A stretch of DNA of 46,783 nt from positions 1 to 46,783 of the forward strand of contig NZ_JAELUG010000044.1 in NCBI RefSeq assembly GCF_016429255.1, in the 5' to 3' direction. Positions within the stretch are counted from its first letter, which is position 1. Every line of letters starts with the position of its first letter. A program made the translations under genes and the position numbers. A model generated the notes under the pieces. That model was not told the DNA's origin. It saw only the letters and a list, made by a program, of their open reading frames with translations, and made no database searches. The DNA comes from Rhizobium sp. ASV8 (GTDB taxonomy: Bacteria; Pseudomonadota; Alphaproteobacteria; Rhizobiales; Rhizobiaceae). This document shows positions 24,425 to 32,736 of this stretch, in pieces.

Positions 24425-25323
24425 TGCATGCCTATGTCATTGGAAACGCGGTCATTGATGAAACTTTTGCCGTAAGTTCGCTACCGAAAGCAGGAGAGTC
24501 CATCTTTGGAAGCCTGATCGCATCGAATGTTGGTGGAAAGGGATGCAATCAAGCGATCGTCCTTGCTAGATGCGGCGTACCTGCAACCCTTATAGCGGCC
24601 GTCGGCAATGACGGCCGTGCGGCTTTGGTCAGAGCCTTGATCGAAGGCGAGGGGCTGGCTAGCAGACTGATCATTCAGCCTAACTGCACGACCGACATGT
24701 CCGTCATCCTAAGATTGGCCAACGGCGAGAACGCGATTATCACGACAACAGAGGCTGCACGCAGTCTCTCCTTTGTCGACGTTCAGCCATTCCTCGCAGG
24801 AGCATTCCGGGGAGATCTTGTTGTCTTGCAGGGTAACCTGAATGGCGAAACCACTCTTTCAATCATGAAATACGCGAAGCAGCTGGGGATGATCGTTGCC
24901 TTCAATCCTTCACCGCTGCAGGCGTACTTCGCGGATCTGTGGCCTCTTGTCGATATTGCCTTCGTCAACGAGGGCGAGGCCTCCTCGTTGACGGGGTTGC
25001 AAGGTGAAGCCGCGTCCGCAGCACTCCTTGCTCTTGGGGTTGATCTCGTCGTCCAGACCAACGGCGCAGAGGGTGCGCTGCTGACGGCAAGGAATGTGAG
25101 TTCGAGGGTGTCGGCGTCGAAGTGTGAAGTCGTTGACACAACCGGTGCTGGCGACACCTTCATGGCCGTTGCGCTGGCGTCGAGCATGTTGCGTCGTGCG
25201 AAGCTGGATCCCACTGCGGTCGAAAGCGCATCTTTAGCGGCATCTCTCACGGTAAGTAGGCTGGGGACACTATCGGCCTTTCCGACGCGCGAGGAGCTTG
25301 CCACGATCCTTGCACAAACTTGA
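24424..25323 (+). CDS. PfkB-family (ribokinase-like) sugar kinase
   Basis: A 299-residue kinase. The N-terminal motif IGNAVIDETF, the substrate motif NVGGKGCNQAIVLAR and the C-terminal ATP/catalytic motif DTTGAGDTFMA with the catalytic Asp are all intact. It should phosphorylate the sugar brought in by the operon 3 importer, or a nucleoside, since ribokinase, PsuK and other nucleoside kinases share this fold. The start overlaps the TenA stop (TGATG), so the two are translationally coupled. It is the last gene of operon 3. Confidence 0.87.
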   Translation: MHAYVIGNAVIDETFAVSSLPKAGESIFGSLIASNVGGKGCNQAIVLARCGVPATLIAAVGNDGRAALVRALIEGEGLASRLIIQPNCTTDMSVILRLANGENAIITTTEAARSLSFVDVQPFLAGAFRGDLVVLQGNLNGETTLSIMKYAKQLGMIVAFNPSPLQAYFADLWPLVDIAFVNEGEASSLTGLQGEAASAALLALGVDLVVQTNGAEGALLTARNVSSRVSASKCEVVDTTGAGDTFMAVALASSMLRRAKLDPTAVESASLAASLTVSRLGTLSAFPTREELATILAQT

Positions 25324-25623
25324 ACTTGTCAGTGTCGGCTCGGCAACATATCGAGTTTCTCCGTAAGCATATTCAGCGCCGTCTTCGACGCGCAGTGTCC
25401 ACCAGGCAGAGACAGGCCCATGAAGTGTTACGCAATTCTGAACCAATCGAGTAGGATCGTGAAATGGCAGACACGTGAGTTTCGAATGGAATTCAACAAG
25501 CAGTCGCAAAGCGTCTGCGAACCGACTAGTATTCATTTATGAATAGCCGGTAGTTGAATTTAGTCGATTTTGTATGCGTGTCATCGATGTTATCACCCCG
25601 ACGAAACAGTTGGAGATTGAGTT
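25324..25623. other. Intergenic region after operon 3
   Basis: No gene supported. I expected a terminator for operon 3 here but see no strong GC hairpin with a T-run. The AT-rich part near 25530-25590 probably holds the promoter of the next gene. Confidence 0.35.
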
Positions 25624-25998
25624 ATGACAGGTTTCGTCACCGGAATTCCTAAAGTGCTTCTTCGCCTCGAGGGGCTTGGGGTGCTTGTTGCCGCGACGGT
25701 TTGGTACGCTACACTGGATGCCAGTTGGTGGCTATTTGCCGTCCTGATCTTGGCTCCCGACCTGTCGATGTTCGGCTACCTTGCTGGCAAGAAAGTGGGT
25801 GCCGCGCTTTACAACGCAGCCCACTGGTACGTCCCACCGCTCGCTTTGATCACTTGGGGTATGGTTGGGCACGCGATTGTGATGCTGGCAGTCGGGCTGG
25901 TATGGGTAGCCCATATCGGCCTCGACAGAGCACTAGGCTACGGGCTTAAATATGCAGAAGGATTTGGCATGACACATCTGGAGTCAAGCCGACGCTAA
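25624..25998 (+). CDS. DUF4260 membrane protein
   Basis: A 124-residue protein with about four hydrophobic segments. The C-terminal DRALGYGLKYAEGFGMTHLE and the central PDLSMFGYLAG match the DUF4260 family, small integral membrane proteins of unknown function. It stands alone, with a plausible GGAGATTGAG ribosome site. Confidence 0.75.
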   Translation: MTGFVTGIPKVLLRLEGLGVLVAATVWYATLDASWWLFAVLILAPDLSMFGYLAGKKVGAALYNAAHWYVPPLALITWGMVGHAIVMLAVGLVWVAHIGLDRALGYGLKYAEGFGMTHLESSRR

Positions 25999-26548
25999 AG
26001 AACAATAGGAATTGATAGGACCGGTTACGACCGGGGTCATCTTGGAAAAGCACGGTCTCAATAGATCTAGCTGGCCGGAACCGCATGGACGGCCGCCGGC
26101 GCCACCGATCCCTTTCCGTGTCGTGACGCGAACAAGGTGAAGACGCGGTACAAGGGCCATATTGCCGGGTCAGGTTCATCTCATGCACGTCGAGCGTAAA
26201 GCCCAAATCGCGTTCCGGACCTCTTAGAGCATGTATTTGTGCCATGCTTCGTTCTCACTTAACTTCTTACGAAACCGCCAGAAGGCGGCATAGGAGACGA
26301 TAGCCCGATATTCGTCGAACGTGACCTCGCCGTGCTTGAGGGCTGAGCGAGGCCTAGAGGATGATCGTGAACGCGTCGGGCGAACGGGCCGAACCAGGTG
26401 ATATTCGCGGGGAATGTCCTTCTCCGCGATCGTCGCGCCTGCAGAGCCCCGCACGAACTTGCTCCATGACCTGGCGAAGATTATGTCTGGCGCGAACACG
26501 GACAAGACAGAGCCTCCCTCAGCCCAAATCGCCACTTCCGGCGCTTGG
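25999..26548. other. Gene-poor stretch before the ECF sigma gene
   Basis: About 550 bases at the 3' side of the minus-strand sigma gene. One minus-strand open frame at 26224-26535 ends in a protein-like segment (EVTFDEYRAIVSYAAFWRFR) but its N-terminal half looks random, so it may be the tail of a decayed gene. I see no terminator with confidence. Confidence 0.3.
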
Positions 26549-27571
26549 TCACGCTTCGAGCACAGTCGGCAGTCGGAATGCGCTGAAGAGCTTCGGAGCG
26601 AGCGGCTGCATAAACATCGTTATTGTCCGAACGCCGCCTTCGTCCAACGCCAAAAGCTGGACCGAATGCGCGTTCCAGCGGCCTTCCGCGCCAAGCGAAT
26701 AGAGGGCGAACGCCGGCTGCAGGTTCGCACCGACCGGCAAGAGACGGAAGCCCCGATAAGCTGGCCAAACCGCCCCGAAGAAATCTCCGATGGAACGGCG
26801 ACCCTGATACCATTCTCGCCAAGGCGGCATAGAATAGATGGCGTCCTCCTTCAGGAGGGAGACGAAGCGTTCGAGATCTGCACTCTCCCAGGCCTGCACA
26901 TAGCGCTCCAAGAGACTCCGCTGATGTGCGTCGGTGATTGCGACCGGTCCGGCATCGTGATCCCTGGCAGCAAGCTTCGCTCTCGCTCGTTGCAAGGCGC
27001 TGTTGACCGATGCGATTGATGCGTCGAGAGCAGCTGCGACCTCGATCGCGGACCAGCCAAGGACATCAGCCAGTAGCAGGACCGCGCGTTGCCGCGGGGG
27101 CAGCAGCTGGATCGCCGCGATGAAGGCGAGGCAGACAGACTCTCGAAGTTCATAGCGGACATCCGGCCTGGTGTCCGGATCAGCCAAATTCTCCAGTTCG
27201 ACGTCAGGGTAGGGCTCGAGCCATGGCGCTTCTGTGTCCGGCCGCCCCTGTGGTCGTCCGATAGAGGGGCCCCCCAGTTGGTCAGGCATCAACCGAGCGC
27301 GTCTCGAGCGGCTTGCCACCACGTTGAGCGCGACATTCGTTGCGATCCGGTAGAGCCAGTTCTTGATCGAGGCGCGCGCTTCGAAGTCGTCGAAGCCCCG
27401 CCAGGCGCGCAGCATGGTTTCCTGAACCGAGTCCTCTGCGTCGTGAACTGATCCCAGCATGCGATAGCAATGCAGCTTGAGTCCGGATTGATGCTTCTCA
27501 ACCACCTTGAGGAAGTCTGCGCGACTGGGTGGAATGTCGTCGGCAGGGCCTAAGCGGGCGTGATGTTTCAT
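26549..27571 (-). CDS. ECF sigma factor with SnoaL-like C-terminal domain
   Basis: A 340-residue sigma-70 factor of the SigG/SigJ-like kind. Region 2 has GLKLHCYRMLGSVHDAEDSV and TMLRAWRGFDDF; region 4 has LLPPRQRAVLLLADVLGWSA and SVNSALQRARAKL. After this the C-terminal part (about 215-330) is a SnoaL-like fold (LLERYVQAWESADLERFVSL, YQGRRSIGDFF). In such ECF groups this extra domain, rather than a separate anti-sigma factor, controls activity. A GTG at 27610 would add 13 residues; the ATG at 27571 has a CCGGAG ribosome site and is preferred. It lies 49 bases downstream of the SDR gene in the same direction and is probably co-transcribed. Confidence 0.85.
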   Translation of the reverse strand: MKHHARLGPADDIPPSRADFLKVVEKHQSGLKLHCYRMLGSVHDAEDSVQETMLRAWRGFDDFEARASIKNWLYRIATNVALNVVASRSRRARLMPDQLGGPSIGRPQGRPDTEAPWLEPYPDVELENLADPDTRPDVRYELRESVCLAFIAAIQLLPPRQRAVLLLADVLGWSAIEVAAALDASIASVNSALQRARAKLAARDHDAGPVAITDAHQRSLLERYVQAWESADLERFVSLLKEDAIYSMPPWREWYQGRRSIGDFFGAVWPAYRGFRLLPVGANLQPAFALYSLGAEGRWNAHSVQLLALDEGGVRTITMFMQPLAPKLFSAFRLPTVLEA

Positions 27572-27620
27572 AGCAAAACGCTCCGGTTTCCGACGACGCA
27601 GCTCTTCCACTGTTGCATAT

Positions 27621-28382
27621 TTAGCTCACTTTCTCCATGCCGTCAGCTGAAATGGTGAAGATCGATCCCGGCTCCATCGGTGGCCTGCTGACGAAGTCGA
27701 CGACTGCCTGAGCCACGTTCGCGGGCGACTGTCGTGGCCCCATATTCTCAAGAAACTTATCCGTTGTAATGCCGAGGTATTGAGCGTAGCCGTTTGCCGC
27801 TGCCCGCCCAAGGTCAGTTTCCGGCATGATCCGGGAGGGAACGAGCGCCATGAAGCGGATGCCGAGCTCACGACGATCGGATTCAGCCTGACAGTATTTT
27901 GCGATGAACATCTGCATGCGCTTGGCGCCGGCATAACCGCCCGATATCGGTGAGCCGCCGATGCCGGCACCACTGGAAATGATCACGACGACCGAGCCCG
28001 CAGCCAGCGGCACCTGCAGCGCCTCGCGACAGAACAGAAAGGCCATCTTGGCGTCGACCTCCCAATTCACGCTGAATTCGGCCCAAGTGAGTTCCGGCAT
28101 TGGTCGGACAGGTGGCTTAGCGCCGCCACAGATAACCAGGAGGTCTGGTCGTCCCTTCCGAAAGACCATCTCTGGCGCGCCTTCGGTCGCGGCGTCCAGC
28201 GCTAAAGTCTCAAGGCCGGGAGTGTTTCTCGCGAGTGCGTCTAGGTCGCCTTCTTGTCTGGCGACCGCCAGAACTTGAGCACCATCGGCCGACGCCCGCT
28301 GCACTATCTCGCGCCCGACGCCCCGGCTCGCGCCGAGCACGACCACGCGCTTGCCCTTTAAGGTCCAATTCTCCGACGACAT
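27621..28382 (-). CDS. SDR-family oxidoreductase
   Basis: A 253-residue short-chain dehydrogenase/reductase. The NAD(P) motif is GASRGVG (residues about 17-23), followed by an ICGGAKPP segment in place of the usual NNAG, the catalytic Ser in IISSGAGIGG and the YxxxK-like YAGAK. It would reduce or oxidise a small carbonyl/alcohol with NAD(P)H in the cytosol. The adjoining ECF gene in the same direction suggests that it is part of the sigma factor's regulon. Substrate unknown. Confidence 0.85.
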   Translation of the reverse strand: MSSENWTLKGKRVVVLGASRGVGREIVQRASADGAQVLAVARQEGDLDALARNTPGLETLALDAATEGAPEMVFRKGRPDLLVICGGAKPPVRPMPELTWAEFSVNWEVDAKMAFLFCREALQVPLAAGSVVVIISSGAGIGGSPISGGYAGAKRMQMFIAKYCQAESDRRELGIRFMALVPSRIMPETDLGRAAANGYAQYLGITTDKFLENMGPRQSPANVAQAVVDFVSRPPMEPGSIFTISADGMEKVS

Positions 28383-28863
28383 CAGTCAAATCTCCTCAAA
28401 TATCATTGTCGTGGTGGAGACCGCCGGCGTCGGAAAACTCATCGGTCCGGCGAAGACTTTTTTGGCTGGGCAGCTGGGTCGAAGCCCTCTGCGACCCTTC
28501 AATCCAGATGGACGGCGACGTGGATCTTGCTAGCGCTCAAGTCCGCCCATCCTATACCCCACAGGCCGATCTCGCGGTCTTGGCTACCTTCCCGGCCTCG
28601 GATCGTGGTCGCTGCATGACCGAGGCCCTCGCAAACCTGGCCGACAGGCTGATCGTCGACTGACAGGCTGACGTCAGGGACGCTCCAATGCGTATGGTCT
28701 TGGCGTTCGAAACCGAGGACCTCGACGCGCGCCGCTAGGCTTGGCCGTCAGGCGGTCCGATAGCTGTGTCCAAAATCCCGATCGACCGATGAATTTCGAC
28801 CAACTGACGGGTCTGTACTACGCCCCCGTTGGCGACACCTGTGCAGGAATTTAGGAGAGAGAA
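28383..28863. other. Divergent intergenic region, SDR-ECF versus DUF3237
   Basis: Should hold the two opposite promoters. A short plus-strand open stretch ending at 28663 (ATFPASDRGRCMTEALANLA) looks protein-like but lacks a start, perhaps the end of an eroded gene. Nothing else is recognised. Confidence 0.35.
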
Positions 28864-29307
28864 GTGATGAGCTACGAAAAGATCTTCGAATACGACCTCG
28901 ATATCACCGGCGTGACCGACTACGGCGCCGATATGGAGCCTATCTTTACAGGACGGCAAAGGGTGCCGCTGCAGGGAGCTCAATTCGATGTCACGCTCGC
29001 GGGGCCGGTCAAAGGCCGCTTGAATGGTGTTATGCGCGGCATCGACTACCTGCGTGTGCGTCCAGACGGCCGCCGTGCGCTTGAACTCCGGGGCATGATC
29101 GAAACCGACGACGGAAGCCGGATCGCGTTTTCTGCCGAGGGCGTGGGTTCCCCGCGCGACGACGGGCCGATCATAGACCTGGCTGTGAAAATCGATCTAC
29201 TGACGGCGGCGGTCCCTCATTCGTGGGTCAACGCCAAATCGGCTTGGGGTATTGGATACGCGGACTTGGCCGCCAACAAGATCCACGTCGACGTCTATCT
29301 GCATTGA
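28864..29307 (+). CDS. DUF3237-family protein
   Basis: A 147-residue protein of the DUF3237 family: YDLDITGVTDYG at the start, GGRLN-like segment VKGRLNGVMRGIDYLRVRPD, and VPHSWVNAKSAWGIG near the end. The family is a small beta-barrel of unknown function often near oxidoreductases. Ribosome site AGGAGAGA; ATGs at 28864-ish and the next codon are both possible. It diverges from the SDR-ECF pair, which suggests a shared regulation. Confidence 0.75.
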   Translation: MMSYEKIFEYDLDITGVTDYGADMEPIFTGRQRVPLQGAQFDVTLAGPVKGRLNGVMRGIDYLRVRPDGRRALELRGMIETDDGSRIAFSAEGVGSPRDDGPIIDLAVKIDLLTAAVPHSWVNAKSAWGIGYADLAANKIHVDVYLH

Positions 29308-29543
29308 AGGGTCGCAGACCGGCATCACCGAGTTCCAGATCTTGCCCGGCAAGGGACCCCACCCGTAGCAAGGGTGGTTAATCGGCCCAAATCGGATATT
29401 CCATCAAAGACAAGCCGATGTATGCCGTTGAAAAATCTGAGGTGACGGACTTGTGCAACAATAGGGTCGTCGGTTCAGACCCCTTCAAGAACCGGCACTC
29501 ATTTAGTATCGACCATGTACATACCCAGGAGCCGGCTAGTTTA

Positions 29544-30112
29544 TTAGAACTTGACGGCAAGGTTTGCCTTGAAGCCGTGCTGTTGGGCGTCGCTGGCAAT
29601 CTGTCCGGTATAGGAGAGGCCGACTGTCGCAGTCTTTGTGATCGCCGTGTCGAGACCGGCCTCGATGAGGGCTGCATCCTTGGCAATTGGGGCGCCGGCG
29701 ACCGTGAAGGCCTCGCCCGCAGACAAAGCTTGCGTTGATAAAGGCGTTGTGGTGCCGAAGGCGTGCCGCCAACCGAACGTGGCACGCGCAGACGTTGTGA
29801 CCGCCGCAAAATCGATCTCTCGGGAGGTCCTTAAGCCAAGTGTGGTAAAGGTCGTATCGGTCGTCTGACTGGCCCCGTGCAGGGCGGCCATTCCCCCGTT
29901 TTCCCGGAACCCGCCGGAGTTGAGGTTGATATAGGCGACGCTTCCAAACGGCTCAATGGATGCCATTGGCGTGTCGATACGATATCCGAGATCACCAAAG
30001 GCCTGGAACGTTCGCGAATGTTGATTGCCGGTCAGGCTTTCCGCAAATCCCGGGAACACGACCGACCGCTGTGTATCGCCATCGTGCCAACTGTAGGATA
30101 TCCCGGAGCGGA
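29544..30112 (-). pseudogene. Autotransporter beta-barrel remnant (C-terminal part)
   Basis: The open frame encodes the last ~190 residues of an autotransporter outer-membrane barrel. Typical motifs are SGISYSWHDGDTQRSVVFPG, FQAFGDLGYRI, IEPFGSVAYINL, LGLRTSREI, ATFGWRHAFG, AGLDTAITKTATVGLSYTGQ and the C-terminal FKANLAVKF that ends in Phe before TAA. The frame continues upstream of the GTG at 30059 to about 30112, where similarity stops and antitoxin-like sequence begins in another frame. There is no passenger domain, signal peptide or start of its own, so it cannot be exported. It is a leftover of a rearrangement. Confidence 0.75.
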
Positions 30113-30298
30113 AGCCGACAGGTAGGCATTCGGATAGAGGTATTTGGCGATGCGGACTGGATGGATCCGCATCGTCTGGTCTATGTCGTCTTCGGCATCG
30201 ACATAGATGCCGCGCATGAGCTGCACGAGCTTGCCGGCCGCCGCTTGGCGGTGAGCACGCATTTTATCAATGTTTTCGCCGACGAGATGAAGGGGCAT
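30032..30298 (-). pseudogene. AbiEi-like antitoxin, truncated at its 3' side
   Basis: The ATG at 30298 opens a frame whose first ~63 residues look like the winged-helix N-terminus of a type IV AbiEi-family antitoxin: KLVQLMRGIYVDAEDDID followed by HPVRIAKYLYPNAYLSASA. After that point the intact family continues with its C-terminal domain, but here the frame reads out-of-frame autotransporter DNA to a TGA at 30032. The break falls at about 30105-30120. Two inverted repeats sit just upstream, where an autoregulated antitoxin gene would have its operators. No toxin (AbiEii-like) is next to it. Family assignment is from memory of motifs. Confidence 0.5.
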
Positions 30299-30299
30299 A

Positions 30300-30340
30300 C
30301 ATGTAACTTTTGCGTACTTCGGATACGGGAAAGTTACATG
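30300..30340. promoter_or_regulatory. Inverted repeat CATGTAACTTT-N19-AAAGTTACATG
   Basis: Eleven-base perfect arms at 30300-30310 and 30330-30340, directly ahead of the antitoxin-like start codon at 30298 (minus strand). Likely an operator or an mRNA leader hairpin. Confidence 0.55.
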
Positions 30341-30367
30341 GTTATTTTTGAAATTTCAAGGTTGTTA

Positions 30368-30400
30368 AAACTATCACGTATTTCAACTACGCGATAGTTT
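30368..30400. promoter_or_regulatory. Inverted repeat AAACTATCNCGTA-N7-TACGNGATAGTTT
   Basis: Arms 30368-30380 and 30388-30400 pair at 12 of 13 positions around TTTCAAC. It lies upstream of the first inverted repeat and the antitoxin-like remnant. Its sequence differs from the first repeat, so two different proteins could be involved. Confidence 0.5.
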
Positions 30401-30936
30401 CATGTAAGAAAACTTCCAATCCCATCGATTTCATAGGTGCGGCGTTGATTGTAAAGCAATATCTACTCAATTGACCTAGCTGATATCTATCGTGCTTCTT
30501 TTCGCCTTTGTCCGGTAGCTGGAGGGGTCACAAAGACAGAGGTTTGAGTGATAAAATCGCAACGGAAGGCAGAAAAGAGAAAACCCGTGACTGTTGACAG
30601 ATTTTCGGCGTCGCCGCTGACTCTCCCTGAAAAACAATGGTAAAACATGCAGACGATACTCATGTTTTATGCCGCCGGGGCGAGGTCGCCGATACGGACC
30701 GAGTGAACGGTTGTTGAAAGACGTTTGCGACCGAATTATTCAACCAGGGCAGAGGCCGGACAGCGTGGTTGCCGGTAGAAGCAGTCGGAGTTCCTATCTT
30801 TGCCTAACCGTCCGGCTCGACATCCGAGGATCGAACGCACTGACATGCCGGAGGCCATATTGCAGCCGGCGCCCGATAGCATATGTCGGGATGGGGCCGG
30901 TGAACCATCGGTACGGATCTTCGAAGGGCGGTAGAC
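30401..30936. other. Intergenic region upstream of the FecI-type sigma gene
   Basis: AT-richer than its surroundings, no gene supported. It should carry the iron-regulated promoter of the sigma gene. A TTGACA element lies at 30594-30599 without an obvious -10, and a perfect inverted repeat is at 30641-30669. Confidence 0.4.
30641..30669. promoter_or_regulatory. Perfect inverted repeat TAAAACATG-N11-CATGTTTTA
   Basis: Nine-base perfect arms around an 11-base loop, about 270 bases upstream of the FecI-type sigma gene. It could be an operator for an iron-responsive or other regulator, or a hairpin that ends transcripts from the left. Confidence 0.4.
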
Positions 30937-31452
30937 ATGTTGGCCGCGCTGAACGCCATCTTCGCCATACATCGACGCTCCCTCCTGTGGACGGTGATGC
31001 GGATCGTCCGCGATCCGCAAACCGCGGAGGATCTGGCGCAAGAGACATATGTCAAGGCGCACAATGCGCTTGAGGTCACGTCGATCGAGCACCTTGAGAG
31101 CTATCTCTATCAGACCGCACGCAATCTGGCACTCGATCACAAGCGTCGGTGCAAAACTCGCCAGACGTTCGAAAACTCGGAGATCAGCCAGGAAGACATC
31201 GAGAGCGTTGCGCTGGATGTCTCTTCCGCTGAACAGGAGTTGATCGAGCAGGAGCGCCAACGCTTGTTCGAAGAGGCTCTGCTCGAACTACCGGTACGGG
31301 CGCGAACGGCATGGGCGTTGTCCCATGTCGATGGCTGGACCTATCAGCAAATCGCCGAGCATCTGAATGTTTCCCGCAATACTGTCTATAATGATGTGAA
31401 ACTCGTTATCGGTCATTGCCGTGACGCGCTCGCTCGCCTGGAACGAGGCTGA
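30937..31452 (+). CDS. FecI-type ECF sigma factor
   Basis: A 171-residue extracytoplasmic sigma factor. Region 2 shows HRRSLLWTVMRIVRDPQTAEDLAQETYVKA (quoted here in parts: RIVRDPQTAEDLAQ) and ESYLYQTARNLALDH; region 4 shows LLELPVRARTAWALSHVDGW and YQQIAEHLNVSRNTVYNDV. With the FecR gene and a TonB-dependent receptor carrying a signalling domain downstream, it fits cell-surface signalling, in which ferric siderophore at the receptor activates this factor to transcribe the receptor operon. Ribosome site AAGGGCGG precedes the ATG. A 163-base gap separates it from FecR. Confidence 0.9.
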   Translation: MLAALNAIFAIHRRSLLWTVMRIVRDPQTAEDLAQETYVKAHNALEVTSIEHLESYLYQTARNLALDHKRRCKTRQTFENSEISQEDIESVALDVSSAEQELIEQERQRLFEEALLELPVRARTAWALSHVDGWTYQQIAEHLNVSRNTVYNDVKLVIGHCRDALARLERG

Positions 31453-31615
31453 AGCCCTTATGAGACGACCAGAACGCCGAGACGGAGCGATAATGACAGT
31501 TCGGACTCACGCATGGGACAGGTTTGAATGTCGATTGGGGATCTTTGTGACGGCATCGCCTGTCAAGCGTCTCAATAGTAAGAGCGTCCGATCATATGAT
31601 TTGCGGATGGGCTGA

Positions 31616-32623
31616 GTGGGACACGATCGACCAAATACTCCTCTGGGTGGCGAGGATAGGCATCCCGACCCGGTGAAAGACGAAGCGCTGGACTGGTTCA
31701 TGCGCCTGCAAGAGGATCGCCGGCCGAAAACGCTTGCAGAGTTCGAAACCTGGCGGGCCGGGGAACGGGCGAGGGAGGAGGCATATGAAGCGCTTGTTCG
31801 CATGAACGCCATGCCATCCCTTAAAAGAGCAACCGAGGCGGATGCCGCACGGCTGCGTTTGCCAGCACCGTCGCCCGTTGGAGGGGCTGTTCGGGCCAAA
31901 CCAGGAACTTGGCTGTCGGCCGTATCGGTCATGGTCGCGATCTTGCTGCTCGTGGTCGCCTGGCATCAATACCCTGCGCTGCTGCGCCAATGGCAGGCGG
32001 AATATGTCACAGCGGCCGGTGGGCGGGAAACAATCCTTCTACCCGATGGCTCCAGCGTGATCCTGAATACCGCCTCGGCGATTGCGGTGGATTTCGAGCG
32101 CGGGCGGCGGCGGGTCACCCTTCTCGATGGTGAAGCGTTCTTTGATGTTCGGCATGACGCCGCTCATCCCTTCGTGGTGGCGGGCCATTTTTCCGAGGTT
32201 ACGGTCAAAGGCACCGCGTTCGGTGTTCGCACTGACGAACAGGAGGATGTCGTTGTCCTGGAGCGCGGAAGCGTTGAGGTCAGCCGTATCGCCAATAGAA
32301 GCGAACTGGCCATGCTGAAGCCGGGGGAAATGGTCGTGGCAACCGATATGGGCCTTTCGGCGGTGCGCGATACAGATACGTCACGGTCGCTTGCCTGGCG
32401 GGATGGTCGCATCGTCTTCCACGATCGGCCGTTCCGCAATGCGCTGGATGATCTGAAGCGATATTTCCGCGGTTCAGTCGTGGTCATGACCGATCGGCCG
32501 GCCGATAGCCTGGTCAGCGGCAATTACCGCATCGATGATCCCGAGGCCGCGATCCGCACGCTGGCAGCCTCTGCGGGCGTCTCGGTGACCCGGCTTCCGG
32601 GCGGGATTCTAATCTTACGCTAA
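31616..32623 (+). CDS. fecR: FecR-family anti-sigma/signal transducer
   Basis: A 335-residue inner-membrane regulator. Residues about 20-60 are the cytosolic sigma-binding part (DEALDWFMRLQ, FETWRAGERAREEAYEAL), about 99-115 a single transmembrane segment, about 135-235 the periplasmic FecR domain (ETILLPDGSSVILNTASAI, GEAFFDVRHD, VKGTAFGVRT), and the C-terminal end a STN-like part that contacts the receptor (NALDDLKRYF, NYRIDDPEAAIRTLAASAGV). The GTG at 31616 follows an in-frame TGA directly; a GTG at 31673 is another possible start just before the conserved part. Confidence 0.9.
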   Translation: MGHDRPNTPLGGEDRHPDPVKDEALDWFMRLQEDRRPKTLAEFETWRAGERAREEAYEALVRMNAMPSLKRATEADAARLRLPAPSPVGGAVRAKPGTWLSAVSVMVAILLLVVAWHQYPALLRQWQAEYVTAAGGRETILLPDGSSVILNTASAIAVDFERGRRRVTLLDGEAFFDVRHDAAHPFVVAGHFSEVTVKGTAFGVRTDEQEDVVVLERGSVEVSRIANRSELAMLKPGEMVVATDMGLSAVRDTDTSRSLAWRDGRIVFHDRPFRNALDDLKRYFRGSVVVMTDRPADSLVSGNYRIDDPEAAIRTLAASAGVSVTRLPGGILILR

Positions 32624-32671
32624 ATACTCAACTTTTTTTGTGACGGCGCCCATTTCAAACGTCCCCATTAA

Positions 32672-32711
32672 CGAGGGTTAAGTTTTTCGCACGAAGCGTC
32701 GACAACCCTCG
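32672..32711. promoter_or_regulatory. Inverted repeat CGAGGGTT-N24-AACCCTCG before the receptor gene
   Basis: Eight-base perfect arms at 32672-32679 and 32704-32711 between FecR and the TonB-dependent receptor gene. The loop is long; it may be an operator pair or a leader structure for the receptor promoter. Confidence 0.35.
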
Positions 32712-32736
32712 GAGTCAAGTTTGAGGGTCTGCCGAG

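Noticed and set aside
26224..26535. Minus-strand open frame of 103 codons downstream of the ECF gene
   Set aside because: The C-terminal third looks protein-like, but the rest does not, and there is no family or ribosome site I can support. Mentioned only in the intergenic entry.
28510..28663. Plus-strand segment ending in EALANLADRLIVD
   Set aside because: Looks like the end of an eroded gene, but I cannot name the family and it has no beginning.
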